Positions 49,833 through 58,990 of a stretch of DNA of 64,000 nucleotides are shown piece after piece (within the stretch, counting starts at the first letter, position 1; each line of letters begins with the position of its first letter). This stretch comes from Corynebacterium lemuris. Its GTDB lineage: Bacteria; Actinomycetota; Actinomycetes; Mycobacteriales; Mycobacteriaceae. The notes below the pieces were generated by a model. The model did not search any database, was not told where the DNA came from, and worked only from the letters and a program-made list of their open reading frames with translations. The stretch spans positions 62,001 to 126,000 of the forward strand of contig NZ_JANWTC010000009.1 in NCBI RefSeq assembly GCF_024919295.1, given 5' to 3'. The position numbers were made by a program, and so were the translations under genes.

Positions 49833-50604
49833 TGGCGGACATCTCGTTCTCGCTGAGCTGAAAGCCGAACACGTCGATGTTCTCCCGGATCCGTTCCGGG
49901 CGGGAGGAACGCGGGATGAGGATCACCCCGTTCTGCAGGTGCCAACGGATGACCACCTGCGCCGGGGTGACGCCGTGGGTCTCGGCGGCGTCGACAACCT
50001 CCGGCTGCTCGAGCACATCGTTGCGGCCCTGACCCAGCGGTGCCCAGGCCTCCACCTTGATGCCGTGGACCCGGGCGGCGTCGATGTCCTTCCACGGCTG
50101 GAACGCCGGGTGCAGTTCGACCTGGTTGAGCACCGGGGTGACCCGGGAAGACATCTCCAGCCGGTCGATGTGCCCGGGCAGGAAATTGGCCACGCCGATT
50201 GAGGTGCTCAGCCCCTGCTCCCGGAGCTCAACGAGCTGCTGCCAGGCCTCGACATAACGGTTCTGGGCCGGGCAGGGCCAGTGGATGAGGTAGAGATCCA
50301 GCCGGTCCAGCCCGAGGCGTTCCAGGGACTCGTGGCATGCCGCCTCCGCATCCTCGTGACGGTCGTTCCACAGCTTCGTGGTGATGTACAACTCGTCCCG
50401 CGGGATGCCGGAGGCCGCGAGCGCCTTCCCGACGCCCTCCTCGTTGCCGTAGATGGCGGCGGTGTCGAAGTGCCGGTAGCCGGCCTCCAGCGCCGTGGAG
50501 ACCACACGTTCGGTGTCCTCCGGCGGAATCTGAAACACGCCGAACCCCAGCTGGGGGATCGACGTGTTGTCATTGAGCGTGATGGTGGGGATCTGCGGTG
50601 CCAT
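49768..50604 (-). CDS. Aldo-keto reductase (AKR5 / 2,5-diketo-D-gluconate reductase-like)
   Basis: Protein of 278 residues. The AKR tetrad is present: Asp and Tyr in HFDTAAIYGNE, Lys in ITTKLWN and His in LIHWPCP. LNQVELHPAF and VILIPRSSRPERIREN (NADPH binding) also fit. It reduces aldehydes or ketones with NADPH. A TACCAT lies 8 nt before the ATG. The 3' end is encoded opposite the end of a glycosyltransferase gene. Confidence 0.93.
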   Translation of the reverse strand: MAPQIPTITLNDNTSIPQLGFGVFQIPPEDTERVVSTALEAGYRHFDTAAIYGNEEGVGKALAASGIPRDELYITTKLWNDRHEDAEAACHESLERLGLDRLDLYLIHWPCPAQNRYVEAWQQLVELREQGLSTSIGVANFLPGHIDRLEMSSRVTPVLNQVELHPAFQPWKDIDAARVHGIKVEAWAPLGQGRNDVLEQPEVVDAAETHGVTPAQVVIRWHLQNGVILIPRSSRPERIRENIDVFGFQLSENEMSAITALDEGEAGRVGTHPLDMEP

Positions 50605-50621
50605 ACCACCGCATGGTACGC

Positions 50622-51446
50622 CTAAAAGTCGAAGTCGAGGCCGTCGAAGAAGCCGCCGCCGTCGTCGCCACCACCACCGAAAAGGCCCCCGCCGTCGCCG
50701 CCGAAGAAACCACCGCCGTCGCCAGCGTCACCCATATCACCACCCATGTCGCCGCCCATGTCCTCGCCGTCGGCGGCCAGTCCCTCCTCGTAGCCCTCGC
50801 CGTAGCCGGACTCCCAGGCGTTGGCGCCGTAGCCGACACCGGCCATGCCCGAGAACATCGCGGAGAACATCATCATCGACGCCGCGGTCCACATGCCGGT
50901 GGCCATGGCGTCCGCCCACCACGGCCGGGAGTACCAGCCGGCCGGCACCGGACGGCCCGCGACGTTTCCGCCGGGGTAGTAGTTCGGTGTCTCGTCGGTG
51001 GCCACCGGGGAGGCGGTCAGGGTCTGACCATCCTGCTCGATGGTGCGGCGTTCGGTGACCTTGCCGGCGTTGCGCTGGCCCTCCAGCAGCGGCAGCTCCG
51101 GCCCCGGGGTCATGCCCATGATCTCGCGGGCAGCATTCATGTAGTGCAGCCCCTCGAGTGCGGATTCGCGGGCCAGCTCCGCCTGCCTGACCGTCGTCGC
51201 CTGGGAGATGGCGGAGGCTGCGGCGTTGTAGCGTTCCGAGGCGTCGGCGATGGCCTGGGTGGAGGCGGCGTCGCTGCCTGCGATGGTCAGCACCTGAGAG
51301 CCGAGGCGCTCGATCCAGCGGCGGGCCTCGGCCTGGGCGTCGGCGAGTTTCGTGGCCTCGAGGTCGGCGGTCTTCTGCTTGTTGGAGCGGTTCATGAAAT
51401 AGGCGGCGCCGCCGCCGATGATCAGCAGGAGGAGAAGGAGTTCCAC
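50622..51446 (-). CDS. DUF1542-like membrane-anchored protein with Gly/Asp/Phe-rich tail
   Basis: Protein of 274 residues: N-terminal membrane helix (LLLLLLIIGGGAAYFM), a helical coiled-coil-like stretch (about 25-115), a Trp/Met-rich section (WWADAMATGMWTAASMMMF) and a low-complexity tail of the type GGGFFGGDGGGLFGG ending in FDGLDFDF. GTG start at 51446. I recall such DUF1542-domain proteins near tig in other corynebacteria. Function unknown; a surface or envelope role is a guess. Confidence 0.7.
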   Translation of the reverse strand: MELLLLLLIIGGGAAYFMNRSNKQKTADLEATKLADAQAEARRWIERLGSQVLTIAGSDAASTQAIADASERYNAAASAISQATTVRQAELARESALEGLHYMNAAREIMGMTPGPELPLLEGQRNAGKVTERRTIEQDGQTLTASPVATDETPNYYPGGNVAGRPVPAGWYSRPWWADAMATGMWTAASMMMFSAMFSGMAGVGYGANAWESGYGEGYEEGLAADGEDMGGDMGGDMGDAGDGGGFFGGDGGGLFGGGGDDGGGFFDGLDFDF

Positions 51447-51563
51447 TGGGTCAAGTCACTTCCGTACGCGGTCAGATGGTGTGGTGTGCAGTCTTATTGT
51501 CACCCAGTTCAACGTACCTGGCAGGCATTAAGTTCCGGATTTTCGGAATGCCGGGGGATGCGC

Positions 51564-51569
51564 TACACT
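51564..51569 (+). promoter_or_regulatory. -10 element of the tRNA-Gly promoter
   Basis: TACACT, 16 bp upstream of the tRNA 5' end, in the TAnnnT form. Confidence 0.55.
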
Positions 51570-51585
51570 GATCCGGCACAAGCAG

Positions 51586-51660
51586 GGGAATGTCGTATAG
51601 TGGCTAATACCTCAGCCTTCCAAGCTGAAGACGCGGGTTCGATTCCCGTCATTCCCTCCA
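51586..51660 (+). tRNA. tRNA-Gly (anticodon TCC), CCA encoded
   Basis: Acceptor GGGAATG/CATTCCC, D-stem GTAT/ATAC, anticodon stem TCAGC/GCTGA with loop CTTCCAA (anticodon TCC), T-loop TTCGATT, discriminator T and an encoded CCA at 51658-51660. Confidence 0.95.
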
Positions 51661-51811
51661 CGTGATGTCCTGCCGCATGGTTTCCGACCCTGCCGCAGGG
51701 CATCTTTTTTGGTGGAGCCGGCGCGGGGGATGGCCCGGCCCGGGGTGTGGCGGAAGGTCGACACAAACCCTTATCGGACCCCCAATGTCGGACCCTGTTT
51801 GATGCGGTCGG

Positions 51812-51817
51812 TAGAAT
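51812..51817 (+). promoter_or_regulatory. -10 element of the tRNA-Pro promoter
   Basis: TAGAAT, 14 bp upstream of the tRNA 5' end. Confidence 0.55.
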
Positions 51818-51831
51818 GTCTTTCACACCTA

Positions 51832-51905
51832 CGGGGCGTGGCGCAGCTTGGTAGCGCACCTGCTTTGGGAGCAGGGGGTCGCAGGTTCAAATCCTGTCGC
51901 CCCGA
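51832..51905 (+). tRNA. tRNA-Pro (anticodon TGG), no CCA encoded
   Basis: Acceptor CGGGGCG/CGCCCCG, D-stem GCGC/GCGC, anticodon stem CCTGC/GCAGG with loop TTTGGGA (anticodon TGG), T-arm GCAGG-TTCAAAT-CCTGT, discriminator A. The genome continues CGTAG, so CCA is added after transcription. Confidence 0.95.
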
Positions 51906-51971
51906 CGTAGGGTCCGGCGCAAGCCGGTTCCAGATGAACTGTTATTCAATGTGAAACCAGGAGAGTCACTC

Positions 51972-53351
51972 GTGAAGAGTTCCGTCGAGAAGCTGAGCGA
52001 CACCCGTGTAAAGCTCACAGTCAACGTTCCTTTCGGGGAGCTGGAGACTGAGATTGACCAGGCGTACACGGCACTCGCCCAGCAGGTGTCCATTCCGGGT
52101 TTCCGTAAGGGCAAGGCCCCGCGCCAGCTCATCGACGCCCGCTTCGGTCGTGGCCCGATCCTCGAGCAGGTCGTCAACGACATGCTCCCGACCCGCTACC
52201 AGCAGGCCATCGAGGAGAACGAGATCGTCGCCATCGGCCAGCCGAGCGTCGACATCACCAAGATCGAGGACAACGACTTCGTCGAGTTCACCGCCGAGGT
52301 CGACGTCCGCCCCGAGATCGAGGTCCCGGACTTCTCCGGCATCGAGGTCACCGTCCCGGCCATCGAGGTTGACGACCCCGCCGTGGACGAGGAGATCGAC
52401 AAGCTGCGCAGCCGTTTCGGCGAGCTCAAGGACACCAAGCGCAAGCTGAAGACCGGCGACTTCGCCATCATCGACCTCAAGGCCACCGTTGACGGCGAGA
52501 TCGTCGAGGAGGCCAGCACCGAGGGCCTGTCCTACGAGATCGGCCAGGGTGACCTGATCGACGGCCTGGACACCGCCCTGCGCGGCATGAAGACCGACGA
52601 GGACAACGAGTTCACCACCAAGATCGTCTCCGGTGAGCACGCCGACAAGGAGGCCACCGTCTCCGTCCGCGTCCAGCAGACCAAGGAGCGCAAGCTCCCC
52701 GAGTTCGACGACGAGTTCGCACAGCTCGCCTCCGAGTTCGACACCGCTGAGGAGCTCCGCGAGGCCACCAGGGCTCAGGTCGCCGAGTCCAAGAAGTCCG
52801 AGCAGGCCGCCGCCATCCGCGACGAGGTCCTCAAGGCCGCCCTGGCCAAGACCGAGTTCGCGCTGCCGGAGTCCGTCGTCGACGAGCAGGTCCACCAGCA
52901 GCTCCACCAGCTGCTCGGCCAGATGGCCCACGACGAGGCCGCACTGGAGCAGGTCCTCAAGGCGCAGGGTCTGACCCGCGAGGAGTTCGACGCCCAGTCC
53001 CGCCAGGACTCCGAGGAGGCTGTCCGCACCCAGCTGTTCCTGGACACCCTCGCTGAGGAGGAGGCCCCGGAGGTCTCCCAGCAGGAGCTCACCGACCACA
53101 TCCTGTTCACCGCGCAGTCCTACGGCATGGACCCGAACCAGTTCATCGGCCAGCTGCAGCAGTCCGGCCAGATCGCGAACCTGTTCGCTGACGTCCGCCG
53201 CGGCAAGGCCCTGGCCGCCGCCATCTGCCGCGTGTCCGTCAAGGACGAGGCCGGCAATGAGATCGACCCCGCCCAGTACTTCGGCGAGGAAGAGGAGCCG
53301 GCCGCTGAGGCCGAGACCGCCGAGGCAGAGACCGCCGAGGCAGAGGCCTAA
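51972..53351 (+). CDS. tig: Trigger factor (ribosome-associated chaperone/PPIase)
   Basis: Protein of 459 residues. The ribosome-binding N-domain carries [17 protein letters not shown], close to the GFRxGKxP signature; the FKBP-type PPIase domain occupies about residues 155-245; the helical C-domain follows, ending in an acidic Ala/Glu/Thr tail ([15 protein letters not shown]). It binds nascent chains at the ribosome exit. GTG 51972 has AGGAGA upstream. Position before clpP1P2 is conserved in corynebacteria. Confidence 0.96.
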   Translation: MKSSVEKLSDTRVKLTVNVPFGELETEIDQAYTALAQQVSIPGFRKGKAPRQLIDARFGRGPILEQVVNDMLPTRYQQAIEENEIVAIGQPSVDITKIEDNDFVEFTAEVDVRPEIEVPDFSGIEVTVPAIEVDDPAVDEEIDKLRSRFGELKDTKRKLKTGDFAIIDLKATVDGEIVEEASTEGLSYEIGQGDLIDGLDTALRGMKTDEDNEFTTKIVSGEHADKEATVSVRVQQTKERKLPEFDDEFAQLASEFDTAEELREATRAQVAESKKSEQAAAIRDEVLKAALAKTEFALPESVVDEQVHQQLHQLLGQMAHDEAALEQVLKAQGLTREEFDAQSRQDSEEAVRTQLFLDTLAEEEAPEVSQQELTDHILFTAQSYGMDPNQFIGQLQQSGQIANLFADVRRGKALAAAICRVSVKDEAGNEIDPAQYFGEEEEPAAEAETAEAETAEAEA

Positions 53352-53373
53352 GCCTCACCTCCCCCGCACGACG

Positions 53374-53416
53374 GAGAGCGCCCCGACCGGTTCAGCCGGT
53401 GGGGCGCTCTCTGTAT
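53374..53416 (+). terminator. Terminator of tig
   Basis: GAGAGCGCCCC (53374-53384) pairs with GGGGCGCTCTC (53401-53411); the loop itself contains ACCGG/CCGGT. TGTATT follows. Confidence 0.85.
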
Positions 53417-53701
53417 TGGCCACCTCGGGGAGCTGATTTCGACGTGGGTGTTCTCCTGCACATGGGTATGGGACGAGTGGCCGAAGGCGGCCTCCGGGAG
53501 GGGCAGGCGCGGCGGGCACCGTGGCCTCGACCGCTGGGATGTGTTGTCCGCATCCGGCCCAGGTGGTTTTTCCGCAGATCCGGCAGTTGACTGCTCTACA
53601 CATTGGTGGGTGCACTCCGCTGAGATCGGGATGCCCTGGGGGGTAACTGTCGTCCCCAACGTACTCCCAGGGGTATCGATCGGTGCAGCATGAACCCGGT
53701 G

Positions 53702-53753
53702 GCGACGCTGTCAGCGAACAGAAGGGCGATCCGGAGTGAAGCGCTAGTACCCT
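53702..53753 (+). promoter_or_regulatory. clpP1P2 promoter with ClgR-type box
   Basis: GACGCTGTCAGCGAAC (53704-53719) matches the C. glutamicum ClgR pattern CGCYNANRGCGWWS with one core mismatch. A -10 candidate TACCCT lies at 53748-53753. The rest of the 443-bp tig-clpP1 gap holds the tig terminator and no convincing gene. Confidence 0.6.
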
Positions 53754-53794
53754 GGGAGCCATCGACATTTCAGAGACACAGGAGTTTGACTGAC

Positions 53795-54394
53795 ATGACT
53801 GATCAGATCCGGATGACGTCCCCGGGAGCGGGCATGAACCTCGGCGACTCGGTGTATGAGCGACTGCTGCGTGAACGCATCGTTTTCCTCGGCCAGCAGG
53901 TCGACGACGAGATCGCGAACAAGATCTGCGCCCAGATCCTGCTGCTGTCGGCGGAGGACCCGACCCGGGACATCTCGCTCTACATCAACTCTCCGGGTGG
54001 CTCCGTGACCGCCGGTATGGCCATCTACGACACGATGAAGTACTCCCCGTGCGACATTGCAACCTACGGCATGGGCCTGGCCGCCTCCATGGGTCAGTTC
54101 CTGCTTTCCGGCGGCACCAAGGGCAAGCGTTACGCACTGCCCCATGCGCGCATCATGATGCACCAGCCCTCCGCCGGCGTCGGCGGTACCGCGGCGGACA
54201 TCGCGATCCAGGCCGAGCAGTTCGCCCAGACCAAGCGCGAGATGGCCGAGCTCATCGCCGAGCACACCGGCCAGACCTTCGAGCAGATCACCATCGACTC
54301 CGACCGCGACCGCTGGTTCACCGCCCAGCAGGCGAAGGATTACGGCCTCGTCGACCACGTGATCAGCCACGCTGAGGGCCCGATCAGCAACTAG
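53795..54394 (+). CDS. clpP1: ATP-dependent Clp protease proteolytic subunit 1
   Basis: Protein of 199 residues. The catalytic triad is Ser98 (GLAASMGQ), His123 (MMHQPS) and Asp172 (DRDRWF), with the same spacing as E. coli Clp[10 protein letters not shown] forms the oxyanion region. ClpP1 and ClpP2 form the mixed 14-mer in actinobacteria, fed by ClpX or ClpC. AGGAG precedes the ATG. clpP2 follows 17 bp after the stop. Confidence 0.96.
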   Translation: MTDQIRMTSPGAGMNLGDSVYERLLRERIVFLGQQVDDEIANKICAQILLLSAEDPTRDISLYINSPGGSVTAGMAIYDTMKYSPCDIATYGMGLAASMGQFLLSGGTKGKRYALPHARIMMHQPSAGVGGTAADIAIQAEQFAQTKREMAELIAEHTGQTFEQITIDSDRDRWFTAQQAKDYGLVDHVISHAEGPISN

Positions 54395-54411
54395 GGAATA
54401 TGAGAGAAGAA

Positions 54412-55041
54412 ATGATGAACAACGGATTCCAGATGCCCCAGTCGCGTTACGTTCTGCCGAGCTTCATCGAGCAGTCCGCCTACGGGACCAAGGAGACCAA
54501 CCCGTACGCGAAGCTCTTCGAGGAGCGCATCATCTTCCTGGGTACCCAGGTCGACGACACCTCCGCCAACGACATCATGGCGCAGCTGCTCGTGCTCGAG
54601 GGCCTCGACCCCGACCGCGACATCACCATGTACATCAACAGCCCGGGTGGTTCCTTCACCGCGCTGATGGCGATCTACGACACGATGCAGTACGTCCGCC
54701 CCGACGTCCAGACCGTCTGCCTCGGCCAGGCCGCCTCCGCCGCTGCCGTGCTGCTGGCCGCCGGCGCCCCGGGCAAGCGCGCCGCACTGCCGAACGCCCG
54801 CGTGCTCATCCACCAGCCCGCCACCCAGGGCACCCAGGGCCAGGTCTCCGACCTGGAGATCCAGGCCGCCGAGATCGAGCGCATGCGCCGCCTCATGGAG
54901 GAGACCCTGTCGCGACACACCGGTAAGACCGCGGAGCAGGTCCGCATTGACACCGACCGCGACAAGATCCTCACCGCCGATGAGGCCAAGGAGTACGGCA
55001 TCATCGACACGGTCTTCGACTACCGCAAGCTCAACGCGTAA
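54412..55041 (+). CDS. clpP2: ATP-dependent Clp protease proteolytic subunit 2
   Basis: Protein of 209 residues. Ser109 (GQAASAAAV), His134 (LIHQPATQG) and the Asp in TDRDK form the triad; [10 protein letters not shown] is conserved. I use ATG 54412 with GAGAGAAGAA before it; ATG 54400 preceded by AGGGA is possible and would add four residues. Partner of clpP1 in the same operon, ended by a 19-bp perfect hairpin. Confidence 0.95.
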   Translation: MMNNGFQMPQSRYVLPSFIEQSAYGTKETNPYAKLFEERIIFLGTQVDDTSANDIMAQLLVLEGLDPDRDITMYINSPGGSFTALMAIYDTMQYVRPDVQTVCLGQAASAAAVLLAAGAPGKRAALPNARVLIHQPATQGTQGQVSDLEIQAAEIERMRRLMEETLSRHTGKTAEQVRIDTDRDKILTADEAKEYGIIDTVFDYRKLNA

Positions 55042-55058
55042 GTCACCTGGCTGCAGTG

Positions 55059-55100
55059 AAGGAGGGGCCCCACCGAAATTCTTCGGTGGGGCCCCTCCTT
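55059..55100. terminator. Strong bidirectional terminator after clpP2
   Basis: A perfect 19-bp stem (55059-55077 with 55082-55100) with a 4-nt loop. Its arms begin with AA and end with TT, so it can serve clpP2 (+) and the TRAP operon (-) alike. Confidence 0.9.
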
Positions 55101-55137
55101 ACATTCCTGGGGTGACGGGGGCGTCGAGAAGCCGAGG

Positions 55138-56454
55138 TCAGCTGGCCATGAGTGCGGGTAGGAAAGTGACCAGGACCGGGAAAGCACACAGGATCAGGAT
55201 GACCACGAGATCGGAAATGATCCAGGGGATCGCGGCCCTGTAGAGCGTCATCATGGGGATCCAGGGGGCAGTCGACTTCATCACGAAGAGTCCCATTCCG
55301 AATGGCGGAGAAATATTACCGATCTGGAGAGTCACCAGGACGATGATGGAGAACCAGACCGGATCCCAGCCGAACTGCAGGGCGATCGGCATTAGCAGGG
55401 GAGCGGTGATGAGCATGATCGATGCCTGGTCGATGAAGCAGCTCAGCAGCACCAGCAGCAGCACGATGAGGAGAAGCATCAGGGCGCTGTTGGCGATACT
55501 GCCGGAGACCCAGGCCACGAGTCCGGTGGTGGCCCCCATGTACGCCATGATCTGGGAGTAGAGCGTGGAGGCCATGACCAGGATGAAAATGGTGCCGGTA
55601 ATCCGCACACTACTCGTACCTGCGGCCAGGAGATCCCGCACGCTGAAGCGACCTGCTGCGAAAGCGATGATGATCGCTGCGACGGCGCCGAAGGCGGCGG
55701 CCTCGGTAGGAGTTGCAATGCCGGCGAAGATGATCACGAGGACCGCCAGGGCCAGAAGTCCCGGAAGCAGCAGGTTCTTGACGATGCCACGGAGAGTTTC
55801 TGCCAGGGGACGGTGGGTCTCCTCAGAAAGCCCGGCGGGCTTGTCCTTCTTGCGGCTGTGCCAGAGGACCAGGACCACGTAACCGATGGCCATCAGGATG
55901 CCGGGCACGATACCGGCGATCAGCAGGGGACCGATGGAGACATTGGCGACACCACCCCAGAGGATGGCGAGGGCACTCGGAGGCAAGACCATCGCCAGAC
56001 CGCCGGCAGCAAGGATGGAGCCCGCGGAGATGTGCGTGCTGTAGCCAGCCTGTTTCATCTGGGGCAGCAGGGTCCGGCTCAGCAGTGCGGTGTTGGCCAG
56101 GGAAGAACCGGAGAGTAGACCGAAGGCGCTGCCACCGGCGATCGCGACCATCGGTAGCCGACCCGGCACCCGGTGGAGCATCTTCGATATCTCGACGATG
56201 GCGTCCTGGGCAATCCGGGACCGGAACAGGACCTCACCCATAAGGATGAACAGCGGGATGGCGGTGAAGGTGAAACTGTTCACCGAACTGATGACGCTGA
56301 GACTGAGCAGGCGGGAGGTCGTCTCAATATCACCGAAGATGATCAGGGAGGAGACGATACCGACGCCGAAGATGCCGAAAGCGACTGGAATCCGCAGGAG
56401 GAGAACAGCGATGAGCGCCAGAATATAGACCGGCAGGAAAACGTACCATTCCAT
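55138..56454 (-). CDS. TRAP transporter large permease (DctM type)
   Basis: Protein of 438 residues with about 12 membrane segments. GSAFGLLSGSSLANTALLSR and LPPSALAILWGG are typical DctM elements, as is the PPFGMGLFVMKS segment near the end. It forms the ion-coupled channel of a TRAP system. Last gene of the three-gene TRAP operon (binding protein, small permease, this). Codon use and base composition are visibly less GC-rich than in tig/clpP next door. Confidence 0.92.
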   Translation of the reverse strand: MEWYVFLPVYILALIAVLLLRIPVAFGIFGVGIVSSLIIFGDIETTSRLLSLSVISSVNSFTFTAIPLFILMGEVLFRSRIAQDAIVEISKMLHRVPGRLPMVAIAGGSAFGLLSGSSLANTALLSRTLLPQMKQAGYSTHISAGSILAAGGLAMVLPPSALAILWGGVANVSIGPLLIAGIVPGILMAIGYVVLVLWHSRKKDKPAGLSEETHRPLAETLRGIVKNLLLPGLLALAVLVIIFAGIATPTEAAAFGAVAAIIIAFAAGRFSVRDLLAAGTSSVRITGTIFILVMASTLYSQIMAYMGATTGLVAWVSGSIANSALMLLLIVLLLVLLSCFIDQASIMLITAPLLMPIALQFGWDPVWFSIIVLVTLQIGNISPPFGMGLFVMKSTAPWIPMMTLYRAAIPWIISDLVVILILCAFPVLVTFLPALMAS

Positions 56455-56457
56455 GGT

Positions 56458-57075
56458 TTATGCCCCTTCCGGACGGTGGGATGCGGATTCTGGTGCGTCA
56501 GCACCCATCTGACGCTTCGTGTCCCGGACCAGCCGGAACAGATACATGATCGTGGCATGGAGCAGGACCGCGAAGCTGACGAAGATGATCAACGACAGCC
56601 AGTACCGGGAGACGGACAGTTCTCCGGCCATGGTTGTTTTGGTCTGCCAGTCGTAGATGAAAAGCTCCAGAGAACTGAAGGCGAGGAACAGGCTAACGAC
56701 CAGCTGGACAACGGCACCGAGCAATGCTGCGGCGTGGACCAGCTTCGGCTTGTCCAGCATGTCGACGATCTCGACCTTGAAGTTGTCGTCTGCTGCCGTG
56801 GCGGCGGGAACAACCAGCACGGTGATCACGACCATGGCGATGGCGGACAACTCGACCGCACCCAGGACGCCGTTGCCACCGAAACGCATCAGAACCGTCA
56901 CCGTCACAAAAAGCGTGAGGATGATGAGCAACACGCCTGAAATCCATTCAAGAGTCTTCTCCGGCCACCAGACGCGGGTGGAGAGAGCTGTTGTCTCGTT
57001 CGCCGAATCCGGAAGGCGTTCGAGTGCGTCCTCTGCCGTGTCATGGGTGGGAGCGGGATGATTATCGGGAGTCAT
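56458..57075 (-). CDS. TRAP transporter small permease (DctQ type)
   Basis: Protein of 205 residues with four membrane segments in the central part, N- and C-terminal hydrophilic ends, and the conserved Trp-Glu near the first helix (PEKTLEWISGVLLI). Its start overlaps the binding-protein stop by 4 nt (ATGA), and the large permease gene follows 3 bp after its stop. Confidence 0.88.
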   Translation of the reverse strand: MTPDNHPAPTHDTAEDALERLPDSANETTALSTRVWWPEKTLEWISGVLLIILTLFVTVTVLMRFGGNGVLGAVELSAIAMVVITVLVVPAATAADDNFKVEIVDMLDKPKLVHAAALLGAVVQLVVSLFLAFSSLELFIYDWQTKTTMAGELSVSRYWLSLIIFVSFAVLLHATIMYLFRLVRDTKRQMGADAPESASHRPEGA

Positions 57076-58163
57076 CGGTTCGCCTCCAGATCTTCACGGA
57101 TGCCGGAGACGAAAGCTCCGGAAGGAACACGATCGAATGTGAGTTCCTCATCTCCGGTGTCAAATGCCTCACGTAGATGGGCTGCCGCAGGCGAGGTCTC
57201 GAGGATGCGATCCCAGTCGAGGTTCTCCCAGCTGTCGACGTATGCCAGCTCCAGCAGCTTCCGCCCATCCCCATCGGACAGACGGGCCTCCTGCACACCA
57301 GCGTCGTGCCACTGCTCGGTTTCCTCGATTGTCCGGGAAAGATAATGTGCGAAAATATCGGGTTCGACTTCCGCCAGGGTGTCCACCAGGGCGTTCTGGG
57401 TCCGCTCATCCAGTGAATCCCAGGAACGCTCATTCATGACGATGTTGGACAGTGACTCATAGAAGCGTGGGGCGAGGTCATAGGAGACGACCCCCTCCAG
57501 GCCAAGGCTCGTGGGACCAACTGAAGCCCAGGTTGCGCCGGAGACCACATTGCGCTCCAGGGCGGTATAAACCTCGCCACCGGGCAGGTCCACGGGGACA
57601 CCGTTGATGGCTCGGACAATGTCTGAGGTGGCGGAAGAGGTCCGGTAGGAATCGCCGTGCAGGTCAAGTTCCGTGATCTCCCGGCGGGACAGAATCACCT
57701 GGGGCATGCCGGCGACAGCACGCCCGAGGTATTTGATGCCGAGTTGATCGCGGTGGATTTCATCGTAGATCTCCACGACGCCGTTCTCCCGCTCCTCCAT
57801 TGGGGTGAATGGAGTGAATCGCGCAATTTCCATGGCCGGAATCTGGTCGACATAATAATCGCCCGGCATCACCCCGATATCGAAGACTCCCGCTGCAACC
57901 CCTTCAATGAGGAGATTGGGAGCCATCACTTCGGGGCCGCCTTTGAAGTCAACGGTGATCCAGGGGGCATTCTCCTCGAGCTTCTCCACGAACATCCACA
58001 ATCCCTCATTATTGGAATGTGTTTGGGAGAAACCGCTGGCCATGGTGATGACTACGCGGTCAGTGTCATCTGAGGCCCCGTTATTGACTGCGGGTGTGCA
58101 TCCGACCAGCATTAGCGGGATAGCCAAAAAAGCTATTAAACTCCCCACTCTTTTCTTCAACAT
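57072..58163 (-). CDS. TRAP transporter substrate-binding lipoprotein (DctP type)
   Basis: Protein of 363 residues with a lipobox LMLVGC at about residue 22. The DctP fold is indicated by VVITMASGFSQTHSNN, ARFTPFTPMEERENG, the SRREITELDLHGDSYRTSS region with the substrate-binding Arg, and LPGGEVYTALERNVVSGA. TRAP ligands are usually carboxylates. In this lipoprotein form it stays membrane-bound, as expected in a Gram-positive cell. Confidence 0.9.
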   Translation of the reverse strand: MLKKRVGSLIAFLAIPLMLVGCTPAVNNGASDDTDRVVITMASGFSQTHSNNEGLWMFVEKLEENAPWITVDFKGGPEVMAPNLLIEGVAAGVFDIGVMPGDYYVDQIPAMEIARFTPFTPMEERENGVVEIYDEIHRDQLGIKYLGRAVAGMPQVILSRREITELDLHGDSYRTSSATSDIVRAINGVPVDLPGGEVYTALERNVVSGATWASVGPTSLGLEGVVSYDLAPRFYESLSNIVMNERSWDSLDERTQNALVDTLAEVEPDIFAHYLSRTIEETEQWHDAGVQEARLSDGDGRKLLELAYVDSWENLDWDRILETSPAAAHLREAFDTGDEELTFDRVPSGAFVSGIREDLEANR

Positions 58164-58189
58164 ATTGACCCTCCTGTGATTGCGGACGC

Positions 58190-58350
58190 AAAGTGGCCGA
58201 TCTTGTGGCTAGGGTCATATTATTGAGTAATCGGATTGTTCCATATAGGGAATATCCTTATAGGGGATAAAGATTCTGCGTTTAGTTATTGGTGCCCGGC
58301 TGGGCGGTGGAAAGTTAAATCAGATATTGCATAATGTGCATTTATTTCCA
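58190..58350 (-). promoter_or_regulatory. TRAP operon promoter region with TATAGGGRATA direct repeats
   Basis: TATAGGGAATA (58244-58254) and TATAGGGGATA (58259-58269) form an 11-bp direct repeat at 15-bp period, one base different. The whole stretch is markedly AT-rich. It lies 80-105 bp upstream of the DctP start; candidate site for a regulator of the island. Confidence 0.5.
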
Positions 58351-58359
58351 CAGAAAATA

Positions 58360-58389
58360 AAGAGGTCGAGATGGTGCTCTCGACCTCTT
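58360..58389 (-). terminator. Terminator of the MFS / flavin reductase / SnoaL operon
   Basis: AAGAGGTCGAGA (58360-58371) pairs perfectly with TCTCGACCTCTT (58378-58389), 6-nt loop; on the minus strand it is followed by TATTTTC. Confidence 0.85.
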
Positions 58390-58402
58390 CAGGGGGACAG
58401 TT

Positions 58403-58969
58403 CTACTTGAACAGCACCGCCTGGGTCGGGTAGCTTTCCGCGAAATTGGTCGGCAAATCGCTGATGAAGACATTCTCCGTACGGGTGCGGGTAATCAACC
58501 ATTTGCCGTTTTCTTTACGGAAAGCGTTGAATAGCCGGCTCGAGCGGAGTAGCGCCGTGCCGTCTGCGAAAAGCCACGGCTGCATGTGGATCCAGGTGCC
58601 TTCGGCGGTGTCCCCCTCCACGAAAATCTGCTCGGAGGTCAGGTAGTGGGCATTAAGGATCAGCTTGGGATCCTGGTCTTCCTTCCAGAAGCGGTTGAAG
58701 TGCGCTCGGATGGCATCCTTGCCTTCTGCCTTACCGAACTGGTCCGTGTAGTATTCTCCCACTCCTTCCCAGACAGCATCTTCCGTATAGAGGTCCAGAA
58801 CCAGTTCAATGCGCTCCTTATCGGTGACTGGCGGGTAGACAGGGCAGGGGGTATCGCAGAGCATCATGTAGCGTGCCTGGATCCGGCGGATATCCGCCTC
58901 GGCTTCGAGGACCTCAATGCGGCCAACGAGCTGGTTGATGGTCGTTTCGTTGATGGTGGGGGTATTCAT
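58403..58969 (-). CDS. SnoaL-like / NTF2-fold protein
   Basis: Protein of 188 residues. The N-terminal helix (RIEVLEAEADIRRIQARYMMLCD) and following YTEDAVWEGVGEYYTDQ, HYLTSEQIFVEGDTAEGTW and RTRTENVFI are typical of SnoaL-like NTF2 proteins such as small dehydratases or isomerases of ring compounds. No signal peptide. Third gene of the minus-strand operon; a lyase or isomerase step on the transported compound is likely, but the reaction is unknown. Confidence 0.8.
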   Translation of the reverse strand: MNTPTINETTINQLVGRIEVLEAEADIRRIQARYMMLCDTPCPVYPPVTDKERIELVLDLYTEDAVWEGVGEYYTDQFGKAEGKDAIRAHFNRFWKEDQDPKLILNAHYLTSEQIFVEGDTAEGTWIHMQPWLFADGTALLRSSRLFNAFRKENGKWLITRTRTENVFISDLPTNFAESYPTQAVLFK

Positions 58970-58990
58970 GGATATTGATCTCCTTCTGAG

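Noticed and set aside
53352..53768. Several open frames of 60-140 codons between tig and clpP1
   Set aside because: No ribosome-binding sites or motifs; the translations look like random GC-rich frames and overlap the tig terminator and clpP1 promoter.
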